Assembly (NCBI GenBank): GCA_943914115.1
Contig: CALUAU010000079.1
Location: 1 to 9,531, forward strand
Source of the DNA: an uncultured Microbacteriaceae bacterium
GTDB taxonomy: Bacteria; Actinomycetota; Actinomycetes; Actinomycetales; Microbacteriaceae
Direction: 5' to 3'
Length of the DNA: 9,531 nt
A program made the translations under genes and the position numbers. The notes below the pieces were generated by a model. The model saw only the letters and a program-made list of their open reading frames with translations. It was not told the DNA's origin and did no database searches. Within the stretch, counting starts at the first letter, position 1. The number at the start of each line of letters is the position of its first letter. Below are positions 1 to 5,478 of the stretch, in pieces.

Positions 1-506
1 AGGTTACCGGTGGGCTCGTCAGCCAGCAGAATGGCGGGCTTGTTTACCACGGCGCGCGCAATTGCCACTCGCTGCTGTTCACCACCCGAAAGCTCGTGCG
101 GGAAGCGGTTTTCTTTGCCGTCGAGCCCGACGGTTTCGAGCACCTCGTTGACCGCCTGGCGAATGTGGCCGCGCCGCTTTCCGATCACCTTCTGGGCGTA
201 GGCCACGTTTTCGTACACCGTCTTATTGGCGAGCAGCCGGAAGTCTTGGAAAACCATGCCCACGTTGCGGCGATAGTACGGAACCTTGCGCGATGAAATC
301 TTGCGCAGATCCTGACCGAGCACGTGCACGGTTCCCTCGGTGGGGAGATCTTCGAGCAGGATGTGCCGTAGCACGGTCGATTTACCCGAGCCTGATGGGC
401 CGACGAGAAACACAAACTCGCCGCGGAGAATCTCGAATGTAACATCATCGAGTGCCGGGGCGCTCGAGCCCCGATAAACCTTGGATACCTGGTCGAATCT
501 GATCAT
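1..506 (-). CDS. ftsE: Cell division ATP-binding protein FtsE (partial, C-terminus beyond window)
   Basis: ABC ATPase that pairs with the membrane protein FtsX at the inner face of the membrane. In bacteria FtsEX couples ATP use to activation of peptidoglycan hydrolases during division. The first 168 residues are visible and the family is usually about 225-230 long, so roughly a quarter is missing off the left edge. Seen: start MIRFDQVSKVYRG; Walker A GPSGSGKST at about 36-44; Q-loop VFQDFRLL with Gln at 87; ABC signature LSGGEQQRVAIARA at about 139-152; Walker B ILLADEPTGN at about 159-168. The FDQVSKVY opening and DFRLL segment are typical of FtsE rather than other ABC ATPases. The ATG at 504-506 is preceded by GGGGAAG, an acceptable ribosome binding site. 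Its usual actinobacterial neighbours are prfB upstream and ftsX downstream; here metPS lies between prfB and ftsE. Confidence 0.95.
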   Translation of the reverse strand, partial: MIRFDQVSKVYRGSSAPALDDVTFEILRGEFVFLVGPSGSGKSTVLRHILLEDLPTEGTVHVLGQDLRKISSRKVPYYRRNVGMVFQDFRLLANKTVYENVAYAQKVIGKRRGHIRQAVNEVLETVGLDGKENRFPHELSGGEQQRVAIARAVVNKPAILLADEPTGN

Positions 507-532
507 GGTCTTCCCCAAGTTACGCCCGACAG

Positions 533-559
533 GTCATACAAGACGCGCGACTCGCGCAA
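533..559 (-). promoter_or_regulatory. Possible ftsE promoter containing a short palindrome
   Basis: Reading the minus strand, TTGCGC (559-554) is followed after 15 bases by TATGAC (538-533), about 27 bases before the ftsE start. The spacer is short for a sigma-70-type promoter, so this is weak. A 13-base palindrome GCGCGACTCGCGC (545-557) overlaps the -35-like hexamer and the spacer, where a repressor could act. A promoter is expected here because a strong terminator lies immediately upstream (579-623). Confidence 0.3.
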
Positions 560-578
560 GATTACGGGATGCATGAAA

Positions 579-623
579 GAATCCGGCAGCGGCCCGCCGG
601 AGTTGCGAGCCGCTGCCGGATTC
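579..623 (-). terminator. Rho-independent terminator of metP-metS
   Basis: A perfect 15-bp inverted repeat (579-593 paired with 609-623; arm GAATCCGGCAGCGGC) encloses a 15-base loop. It starts 9 bases past the metS stop codon. On the minus strand the stem ends in ATTC and continues CTTTCAT, a short and imperfect T-rich run. Position and stem strength support a terminator for metPS that insulates ftsE. On the plus strand the stem is followed by AATGACG, so it is not a good plus-strand terminator. Confidence 0.8.
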
Positions 624-632
624 AATGACGAT

Positions 633-743
633 CTAGTGTTCGCGGTCGGAGCTGCGCAGGCGCAGGTTCACGATCGCTGCCACCAGACCACCCCACACGG
701 TGAGGATGGCGACCAACATCATGATGATGGCTTCTGCAGTCAT
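633..743 (-). CDS. metS: MetS-like small subunit of NSS methionine/alanine importer (36 aa)
   Basis: A 36-residue protein: MTAEAIIMMLVAILTVWGGL followed by VAAIVNLRLRSSDREH. It has one hydrophobic segment (about residues 5-26), then a short basic and polar tail, as in the family 'methionine/alanine import NSS transporter small subunit'. In Corynebacterium glutamicum, MetS is a tiny membrane protein required with MetP for secondary methionine uptake. Start ATG is at 741-743. An AGGAGG ribosome binding site lies 8 bases upstream and overlaps the metP stop codon (TAGGAGG), so translation is probably coupled to metP. The gap from the metP stop to this start is 13 bases, and a strong hairpin follows the stop. 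Identification rests on size, topology and position right after metP. It is short enough to be skipped by common gene callers. Confidence 0.88.
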   Translation of the reverse strand: MTAEAIIMMLVAILTVWGGLVAAIVNLRLRSSDREH

Positions 744-756
744 GATTCAGTACCTC

Positions 757-2460
757 CTAGTTCGCTTCGGTGTCGGTGGAAATGGGGCGGCCTGCTGCGT
801 GGCGACCCGGAATATGCCCCGGTGGCACTTTGGTGTCGTCGAAGCCGTCGCCGTCGAGGTCATCGGCATCGAACTTGCCAGCAAACGCGTCGTCGAAGTC
901 GCAGGTCAGTTCATCCTCACTCACCTTGACGGTAACGTTTCGGTTCCAGGGCAGCATCGCAAGCACGATGGCAATCACAACCAGCGCGCCAGCCATACCC
1001 CATCCGAGCAGGCCGACCAGCTCAGGCGGGTAGCCGCCATAGACTTCACCCATCTTGACGATGAAGTCATCAACGAGCACATAGGTGAGGATGAGCGGCA
1101 CGATCGCGGCTACCGCTACGATCCACCAGCTGCCAACGCGCACCGACGACACCCTGGTGAGGTGAGCGCTCAGTGTGCTCGACTTGCGGGCAATCCAGAC
1201 GACACCGATCACCGAAACGAGGGCGGCGGCAAGGATGCCGTACTTGTTGACGAACTCATCCATGATGTCGAGGGCAAACAGGCCGGTGGTGGTGGGGAAG
1301 AGCAGCACCGATATCGTCGCCAGCGGTAACACCACGATGATGGTTGCCACCGGGCGTGAGAGATTGAGTTTGTCGCGCACTCCAGCAACCACCACCTCGA
1401 CGATTGAGATGAGCGAGGTGATACCCGCAAAAACCAGTGAGCCGAAGAACAGCACCCCAATCAGTTGTCCCATTGGGGCTTCGGAAATGATGGTTGGGAA
1501 GGCCACGAAAGCGAGCCCGATGCCTGCCTGCGCGACGTCGCCAACCGCGATGCCCTGCGCCTGCGCCATGAAGCCGAGTGCCGCGAACACACCGATGCCG
1601 GCGAGCAGTTCAAAGCCCGAGTTAGAGAAGGCCACAACCATACCCGAGCCGCTGAGGTCGCTGCGGTGCTTGAGGTATGAGGCGTAGGTGATCATGATGC
1701 CGAAGCCCACCGAGAGCGAGAAGAAGATCTGGCCCACGGCGGCGGCCCACACCTGTGGACGACCCAGCGCACTCCAGTCGGGGGTAAACAGCGTGTTTAG
1801 GCCGTCGGTGGCACCCGGCAACAGCAGCGCCTGCACCACCAGCGCGAGGAACATCACCAATAGCAGCGGCATGAAAATCAGGTTCGCGCCGGCAATACCG
1901 CGCTTCACTCCCAGGATGATGATGACGAACACCGCCGCCCACACCAGCAGGTGCGGAATCAGCACACTGGGCACGAAATCGAGCCCGATTCCCGGCGCGT
2001 CGGCCAGCTGCAGGAAGGTGTCTTGGAAGAAGCCGCCGGCGCCATCGGGGTTTGCTTCCCACGCTCTGGTTGCCGAGAAGATCATGTACATGGCGGCCCA
2101 GGCGACAATCACCGCGTAGTAGATGGCGATGATGACGCACACCAGCACCTGCCACCAGCCGATGGTTTCGAGCCAGCGTTGGATGCGCGCGAATGACAGC
2201 GGTGCCGAACCGCGATAGCGGTGACCGATGGCGTAGTCGAACAGCAGCAGTGGGATACCGGTGACCAGTAGTGCCACCAGATAGGGAATGATGAACGCGC
2301 CGCCGCCGTTGTCATAGGCGGTGTACGGGAAACGCCAAATGTTTCCCAGACCTACCGCCGAGCCGATGGCCGCGAGGATGAAGAAATTTCGCGATGCGAA
2401 GAACTCGGTGCGCCCGCCGGAACCGGTGCGTGGTCGAGGCGTCTGCTGCTGTGCAGTCAT
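757..2460 (-). CDS. metP: Sodium-dependent methionine/alanine importer, NSS family (MetP-like)
   Basis: Secondary transporter of the neurotransmitter:sodium symporter family, 567 residues in the cytoplasmic membrane, driving amino acid uptake with sodium. The first membrane segment carries the family signature AIGSAVGLGNIWRFPY (about 31-46), followed by NGGGAF (51-56), which contributes to substrate and sodium binding in LeuT-type folds. About 11-12 hydrophobic segments follow. The methionine/alanine assignment comes from the MetS-like gene 13 bases downstream; tyrosine or other amino acids are possible substrates. I chose ATG 2458-2460 (MTAQQQTPRP) because AGGAG lies 7 bases upstream; a GTG ten codons earlier (2488-2490) has no comparable site. 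The cytosolic C-terminus is acidic and contains DLDGDGFDD (about 534-542), matching an EF-hand-like DxDxDGxxD calcium loop. The gene sits between prfB and ftsE, which are neighbours in many actinobacteria. Confidence 0.92.
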   Translation of the reverse strand: MTAQQQTPRPRTGSGGRTEFFASRNFFILAAIGSAVGLGNIWRFPYTAYDNGGGAFIIPYLVALLVTGIPLLLFDYAIGHRYRGSAPLSFARIQRWLETIGWWQVLVCVIIAIYYAVIVAWAAMYMIFSATRAWEANPDGAGGFFQDTFLQLADAPGIGLDFVPSVLIPHLLVWAAVFVIIILGVKRGIAGANLIFMPLLLVMFLALVVQALLLPGATDGLNTLFTPDWSALGRPQVWAAAVGQIFFSLSVGFGIMITYASYLKHRSDLSGSGMVVAFSNSGFELLAGIGVFAALGFMAQAQGIAVGDVAQAGIGLAFVAFPTIISEAPMGQLIGVLFFGSLVFAGITSLISIVEVVVAGVRDKLNLSRPVATIIVVLPLATISVLLFPTTTGLFALDIMDEFVNKYGILAAALVSVIGVVWIARKSSTLSAHLTRVSSVRVGSWWIVAVAAIVPLILTYVLVDDFIVKMGEVYGGYPPELVGLLGWGMAGALVVIAIVLAMLPWNRNVTVKVSEDELTCDFDDAFAGKFDADDLDGDGFDDTKVPPGHIPGRHAAGRPISTDTEAN

Positions 2461-2493
2461 GATGACTCCTGTGTCTTCTAGCCAAACCACGAG

Positions 2494-2513
2494 GTCGCGA
2501 GAAGGTTCGCGAC
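2494..2513. promoter_or_regulatory. Inverted repeat in metP leader (possible operator)
   Basis: GTCGCGA (2494-2500) and TCGCGAC (2507-2513) form a perfect 7-bp inverted repeat around a 6-base spacer, 33 bases before the metP start. There is no T-run after it in the minus direction, so it does not look like a terminator. It could be an operator for a dimeric repressor or an RNA hairpin in the leader. It does not match the C. glutamicum McbR site as I remember it (TAGAC-N6-GTCTA). Confidence 0.4.
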
Positions 2514-2561
2514 TGCGGAACCGCTGCTACAAACGGCGGGCCCTGGTTCGTGGTAGGGCAC

Positions 2562-2567
2562 AGCCTA
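2562..2567 (-). promoter_or_regulatory. Possible extended -10 element for metPS
   Basis: On the minus strand, TGCTAGGCT gives an extended -10 of the form TGN-TANNNT about 100 bases before metP. I see no convincing -35 at 16-18 bases upstream. The whole 177-base gap (2461-2637) otherwise holds the 2494-2513 inverted repeat and a weak hairpin GCCCT/AGGGC (2540-2544 with 2555-2559). I found no GGCAACC-type core expected of a SAM-IV riboswitch and no obvious prfB terminator. Confidence 0.25.
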
Positions 2568-2637
2568 GCACTTCCTGAGCGTTTACTGAGTGTTTCTTGG
2601 GCTGTGTGACAGTGACTGCGGAGTGGGTTTGGCGAAG

Positions 2638-3759
2638 CTATTCAGCGGCAGACTCTTGCTGGCTGGTTTTGCGCCAGCGGATGCCTGCATTGATGAAGTC
2701 GTCAATATCACCATCGAACACTCGATCGGGGTTAGAGGTTTCGAATCCTGAGCGCAGGTCTTTCACCATCTTGTAGGGCGCGAGCACATAGTTGCGCATC
2801 TGATCACCCCAAGAGGCGGTGATAGTGCCCGCGAGCTCTTTCTTTTTGGCTTCTTCTTCTTCGCGCCGCTGCAGCAGCAGTCGTGATTGCAGCACGCGCA
2901 TCGCCGCGGCGCGGTTCTGAATCTGTGATTTTTCGTTCTGACAGCTCACCACAATGCCGGTGGGCAGGTGTGTGATGCGCACTGCCGAGTCGGTGGTGTT
3001 CACCGACTGACCGCCGGGGCCCGATGAACGGTACACATCCACGCGGATATCGTTGTCGGGAATTTCGATGTGCTCGGTCTGCTCAATTAGCGGCACCACC
3101 TCGACCGCCGCGAAGCTCGTCTCGCGGCTTCCGGCCGAGTTGAACGGGCTCATACGCACAAGCCGATGTGTACCCGCCTCAATCGACAGCGTGCCGAAAG
3201 CATACGGGTGGTCAACTTCGATGGTCGCTGATTTCAGCCCGGCCTGTTCGGCGTAGCTCGTGTCGAGCACGTTGACGCGGTAGTCGTGCTGTTCGGCCCA
3301 GCGGGTGTACATGCGCAGCAGCATCTCGGCAAAGTCGGCCGCATCCACACCGCCGGCCCCGGCACGGATCGTCACCACGGCTGGCCGGTCATCGAACTCG
3401 CCGTCAAGTAGCGTCTGCACTTCGAGATCGCCGATGAGTTTGGTGATTGCTTTGAGTTCACGTTGGGCTTCGGCCGCGGTATCGGCGTCATTGGCTTCGT
3501 TGGCGAGTTCGACCAGCACTTCGAGATCGTCTAGCCGCTGCTCGGTTTGTGCCAGCCGTTTGAGATCGGCCTGGGCGTGCGAGAGTTTGCTTGTGACCAG
3601 CTGCGCGTTTTCGGGGTCATCCCACAGATCAGGAGCAGCCGCCTGCTGCTCGAGCTGCGCGATCTGGCGTTCGAGTTCGGCAGGGTCGAGCACATCGCGA
3701 ATCTGCCCGAATGTGGTGCGCAGCTCGCCGATCTCGTCAGAATAATCCAGGTTGAACAT
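2638..3759 (-). CDS. prfB: Peptide chain release factor 2
   Basis: Class I release factor that reads UGA and UAA stop codons in the ribosomal A site and triggers peptidyl-tRNA hydrolysis. It is 373 residues, a normal family length. The N-terminal coiled region (about 25-110) is followed by the SPF codon-recognition tripeptide in VRMSPFNSAGSRE (204-206), the RF2 hallmark that replaces PxT of RF1. The catalytic GGQ lies in SSGPGGQSVNTTDSAVR (249-251). The C-terminus DFINAGIRWRK resembles mycobacterial RF2. The reading frame is continuous from ATG 3757-3759, so the programmed +1 frameshift autoregulation known from E. coli prfB is absent. The ribosome binding site is weak (GAGCG about 4 bases upstream). 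It lies 73 bases after the tadG-like stop with no clear terminator between, so partial read-through from the tad operon is possible. Confidence 0.97.
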   Translation of the reverse strand: MFNLDYSDEIGELRTTFGQIRDVLDPAELERQIAQLEQQAAAPDLWDDPENAQLVTSKLSHAQADLKRLAQTEQRLDDLEVLVELANEANDADTAAEAQRELKAITKLIGDLEVQTLLDGEFDDRPAVVTIRAGAGGVDAADFAEMLLRMYTRWAEQHDYRVNVLDTSYAEQAGLKSATIEVDHPYAFGTLSIEAGTHRLVRMSPFNSAGSRETSFAAVEVVPLIEQTEHIEIPDNDIRVDVYRSSGPGGQSVNTTDSAVRITHLPTGIVVSCQNEKSQIQNRAAAMRVLQSRLLLQRREEEEAKKKELAGTITASWGDQMRNYVLAPYKMVKDLRSGFETSNPDRVFDGDIDDFINAGIRWRKTSQQESAAE

Positions 3760-3832
3760 GATCGCTCAAGCCTACCGGTTTCGGTTCTGAGAGCCGCAGC
3801 AGCCACCGTGGGTGATGGGTTTCGCGGGCACG

Positions 3833-4279
3833 CTAGCTGCCGTCAGCCCGTTCGAGCACGGCCCGCGAAGTTACCGTTACCTGCAATTGCTGTTTCGGTG
3901 TCACAAGCTGCCCGGTGAAGGGGTTCGTCCACTCGGTGCTGAGCGTCACCGTTACCCGATCGCCGTCCACGTGTAAATCGATCAGCTGGTATGCATCCCC
4001 AAAGTGAGCTAGTTGCGCCTGGGCGGCCTGTCTCGCCCGAGCCGGCGACAGGGTGAGCTGTGGTGTCGAGTCTGCAGCAAGCTGCGGTGCGACTTCGGCG
4101 GTGCCGCTCGCCGCGAGCGCAGCCGCGTCGGCCACCGAATAGAGCCGTTTGTTGGCGAGGTAGAGGTTGGCTGCGCTTGCCACGATGAGGGTAGCAACCA
4201 GTGCAATGAGCACATACACCGCGATGAGTGGGGTGATCGAGCCGCGTTCGGCGGTGGCTGGTTGCGTAATGGGACGCAT
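3833..4279 (-). CDS. TadG-like Flp pilus assembly protein
   Basis: Small membrane-anchored protein (148 aa) at the end of the tad cluster, in the position of Rv3654c in the mycobacterial locus. Residues 1-12 are followed by ERGSITPL and a hydrophobic segment (about 15-37), then ANLYLANKRLYSVADAAALAASG (38-60), a pattern typical of TadG/TadE-like proteins (helix with D-A-A-A-L-A). The rest (60-148) is extracytoplasmic, Ala-rich then beta-prone. After Gly13 the +5 position is Leu18, not Glu, consistent with TadG-type proteins that need not be cut by prepilin peptidase. Start ATG 4277-4279 has GGGAGG upstream. It overlaps the stop of the preceding gene by one base (TAATG), indicating coupled translation. 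A longer frame reaching 4495 exists but lies wholly within the upstream gene. The exact role (anchor, minor subunit or secreted factor) cannot be told from sequence. Confidence 0.8.
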   Translation of the reverse strand: MRPITQPATAERGSITPLIAVYVLIALVATLIVASAANLYLANKRLYSVADAAALAASGTAEVAPQLAADSTPQLTLSPARARQAAQAQLAHFGDAYQLIDLHVDGDRVTVTLSTEWTNPFTGQLVTPKQQLQVTVTSRAVLERADGS

Positions 4280-4779
4280 TAGGGACCTCCCGGTGCGGGG
4301 GTTGGCGGTGTGGGTTCGGGCACCGGTTGTGGCCCAACGTTTGCTCGCGGATAGGTGGCGCGTGCTTCCACGGGAATGCCGAGATTTCCCGTGCCGGCTG
4401 GTAGCCCCGGTAGTGTCGCTCGGATGCGTACCGTCACCGTGATCGATTGGCCTGCGGGCGCCGGGTCGGCAAGACAGTTGGGATCGGGGTGGCAATGGGT
4501 TTCGATGGTGGCATCGGCGGGGTCGATTCCCTGGTCGATGAAGGCGTGGTGCAGATGCTCCCGCGCCAGTGATTCGCTAGCGGCAGCGTCGTCGCCGAGC
4601 ACACGGGCCGCGTTGCGTGCGGCGAGTTCAGCCGCGAGCGTTGTCTGTTCGAGCCCGACTAGGGTGAGTGTACCGTAGCTGATCGGCACGAGGAGCAGCA
4701 CTCCCAGCCCGAGAAATTCGAGGGTTGCCGAACCGCGCTCATCACGCATCCGAGCTACGAAGCTATTCCACCGGCGCAT
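4279..4779 (-). CDS. TadE-like pseudopilin with C-x5-C and proline-rich tail
   Basis: Predicted minor pilin-like protein of the Tad machine, 166 residues. A basic N-terminus (1-15) leads to RDERGSATLEF: predicted prepilin peptidase cleavage after Gly16 with Glu at +5 (residue 21), then a hydrophobic segment (about 22-43) and the TadE-style TTLAAELAARNAARVLG helix. The exported part has two cysteines in HCHPDPNC (96 and 102), which could form a small disulfide loop, and a short beta-like region. The C-terminus (about 149-166) is rich in Pro, PQPVPEPTPPTPAPGG. ATG 4777-4779 is preceded by AGGTG with 7 bases spacing. It overlaps the previous gene by 17 bases and the next by one. It is one of two Glu+5-bearing TadE-like genes side by side, so they may assemble as a pair. 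Confidence 0.82.
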   Translation of the reverse strand: MRRWNSFVARMRDERGSATLEFLGLGVLLLVPISYGTLTLVGLEQTTLAAELAARNAARVLGDDAAASESLAREHLHHAFIDQGIDPADATIETHCHPDPNCLADPAPAGQSITVTVRIRATLPGLPAGTGNLGIPVEARATYPRANVGPQPVPEPTPPTPAPGGP

Positions 4780-5236
4780 GGGCGCTCACCTCGATACCTT
4801 CGGGGATGCCAACGAGCCCGAGTAGCGGCATCGGACTTCGTACGGTGACGGTGATGATGCGGTCGGTGCGCGTGACTTCGATATCGTCGGAATACTGGTC
4901 GTTGAGAGCAGCACTAATGAGTTCCCGGGTGCGGATGTGGCCATCGGCGTTGCTGGCTCCCGAAAGCCCCGCCGCGCGGGCCCCCTCGGCGGCAGCATCA
5001 ATGAGGGTGGTGCGCACGTGCAATGCGAACGATACCTGCAGCACTGCGAGCAATAGCAGTGTGAGCAGGGCCGCAACCAGGGTCCATTCGACCACCGCTG
5101 AGCCTCGGTCTGCGTGCAGTCGACGTGTAAGCAGAGTCGACTGCGATGGCAGCTGTTGCGTGTTTTGCTGTCGGATGCCTCGCGTGTAGCGAGTGCCGCG
5201 AGCGCTAGAAGTTGCCGGTAACGCGCGCCAGGGCAT
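4763..5236 (-). CDS. TadE-like pseudopilin with long N-terminal leader
   Basis: 157-residue TadE-family candidate in the position of Rv3655c. HADRGSAVVEWTLV gives predicted cleavage after Gly45 and Glu at +5 (residue 50), followed by a hydrophobic helix (about 51-72). Then comes TTLIDAAAEGARAAG, a TadE hallmark, and a C-terminal domain of about 80 residues. Start: ATG 5234-5236 is the only ATG and has AGGTG 7 bases upstream; no ATG, GTG or TTG follows until inside the VVEW motif, and an in-frame TTG at 5242 is less likely. This gives a 45-residue leader before the cleavage site, long and Arg/Gln/Thr-rich compared with the 16 residues in the neighbouring protein. It overlaps the upstream flp-like gene by 32 bases. 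The family call is sound; the start is fairly but not fully certain. Confidence 0.82.
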   Translation of the reverse strand: MPWRALPATSSARGTRYTRGIRQQNTQQLPSQSTLLTRRLHADRGSAVVEWTLVAALLTLLLLAVLQVSFALHVRTTLIDAAAEGARAAGLSGASNADGHIRTRELISAALNDQYSDDIEVTRTDRIITVTVRSPMPLLGLVGIPEGIEVSAHAPVE

Positions 5237-5450
5237 CTTCAAACACCTGGGTGAGAAGCGGCCCAGCCAGGGTCCACAACACGATTACGAGCCCGGCCGA
5301 CATGAGTGCAACCAGCACCCATCCGGGCACGTCACCTCGCTCGACAATTAGGCAGTGCTGGATGCGTTGGCGCAGACGTGCGTGCCAGCGGAGATTGTTG
5401 AGGCTGTTGTCGGGCAGTGGCTTGGGTGTCGCTGAAATGCGGTGGTTCAT
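5205..5450 (-). CDS. Flp-pilin-position small membrane protein lacking Glu+5
   Basis: 81-residue protein in the slot of the Flp major pilin (Rv3656c-like, DUF4244 position) between tadC and the tadE-like genes. A polar, basic N-terminus (1-38) ends in VERGDVPGWVLVAL; the hydrophobic segment spans about 44-63 and a short amphipathic tail LLTQVFEDALARVTGNF follows. The RG before the membrane segment lines up with RG in the two TadE-like proteins. However, the residue at +5 after Gly39 is Trp44 instead of the Glu that Flp prepilins need for peptidase recognition and assembly, and the T-x-E-Y stretch is missing. From memory, similar GDVPGWVL proteins occur in Microbacteriaceae tad loci; I could not check this. 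ATG 5448-5450 has AAAGGA upstream, 28 bases after the tadC stop; an ATG 8 codons earlier overlaps tadC and is less likely. It may be a divergent pilin, or a non-processed partner with the true Flp encoded elsewhere. Confidence 0.7.
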   Translation of the reverse strand: MNHRISATPKPLPDNSLNNLRWHARLRQRIQHCLIVERGDVPGWVLVALMSAGLVIVLWTLAGPLLTQVFEDALARVTGNF

Positions 5451-5478
5451 TGCGTGTCCTTTCGAGTTGCGCAAAGCG

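Noticed and set aside
700..1329. Plus-strand open frame opposite metP and metS (209 codons)
   Set aside because: His/Asp/Glu-rich translation is the mirror of the metP coding strand; no family resemblance.
2461..2637. Possible SAM-type riboswitch before metP
   Set aside because: The leader lacks the GGCAACC-type core and paired stems expected of SAM-I/SAM-IV; only short isolated hairpins are present.
2638..3759. Programmed frameshift in prfB
   Set aside because: The frame is open from ATG through GGQ to the stop with no early in-frame UGA, so no frameshift is needed.
3760..3832. Terminator after the tad operon
   Set aside because: Only a very short CCAC/GTGG pairing is visible, with no T-run; no supported terminator in this gap.
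3833..4495. Longer version of the TadG-like gene starting at 4495
   Set aside because: The extra 72 residues overlap the upstream TadE-like gene out of frame and look like shadow sequence; the ATG at 4279 has GGGAGG and a TAATG coupling.
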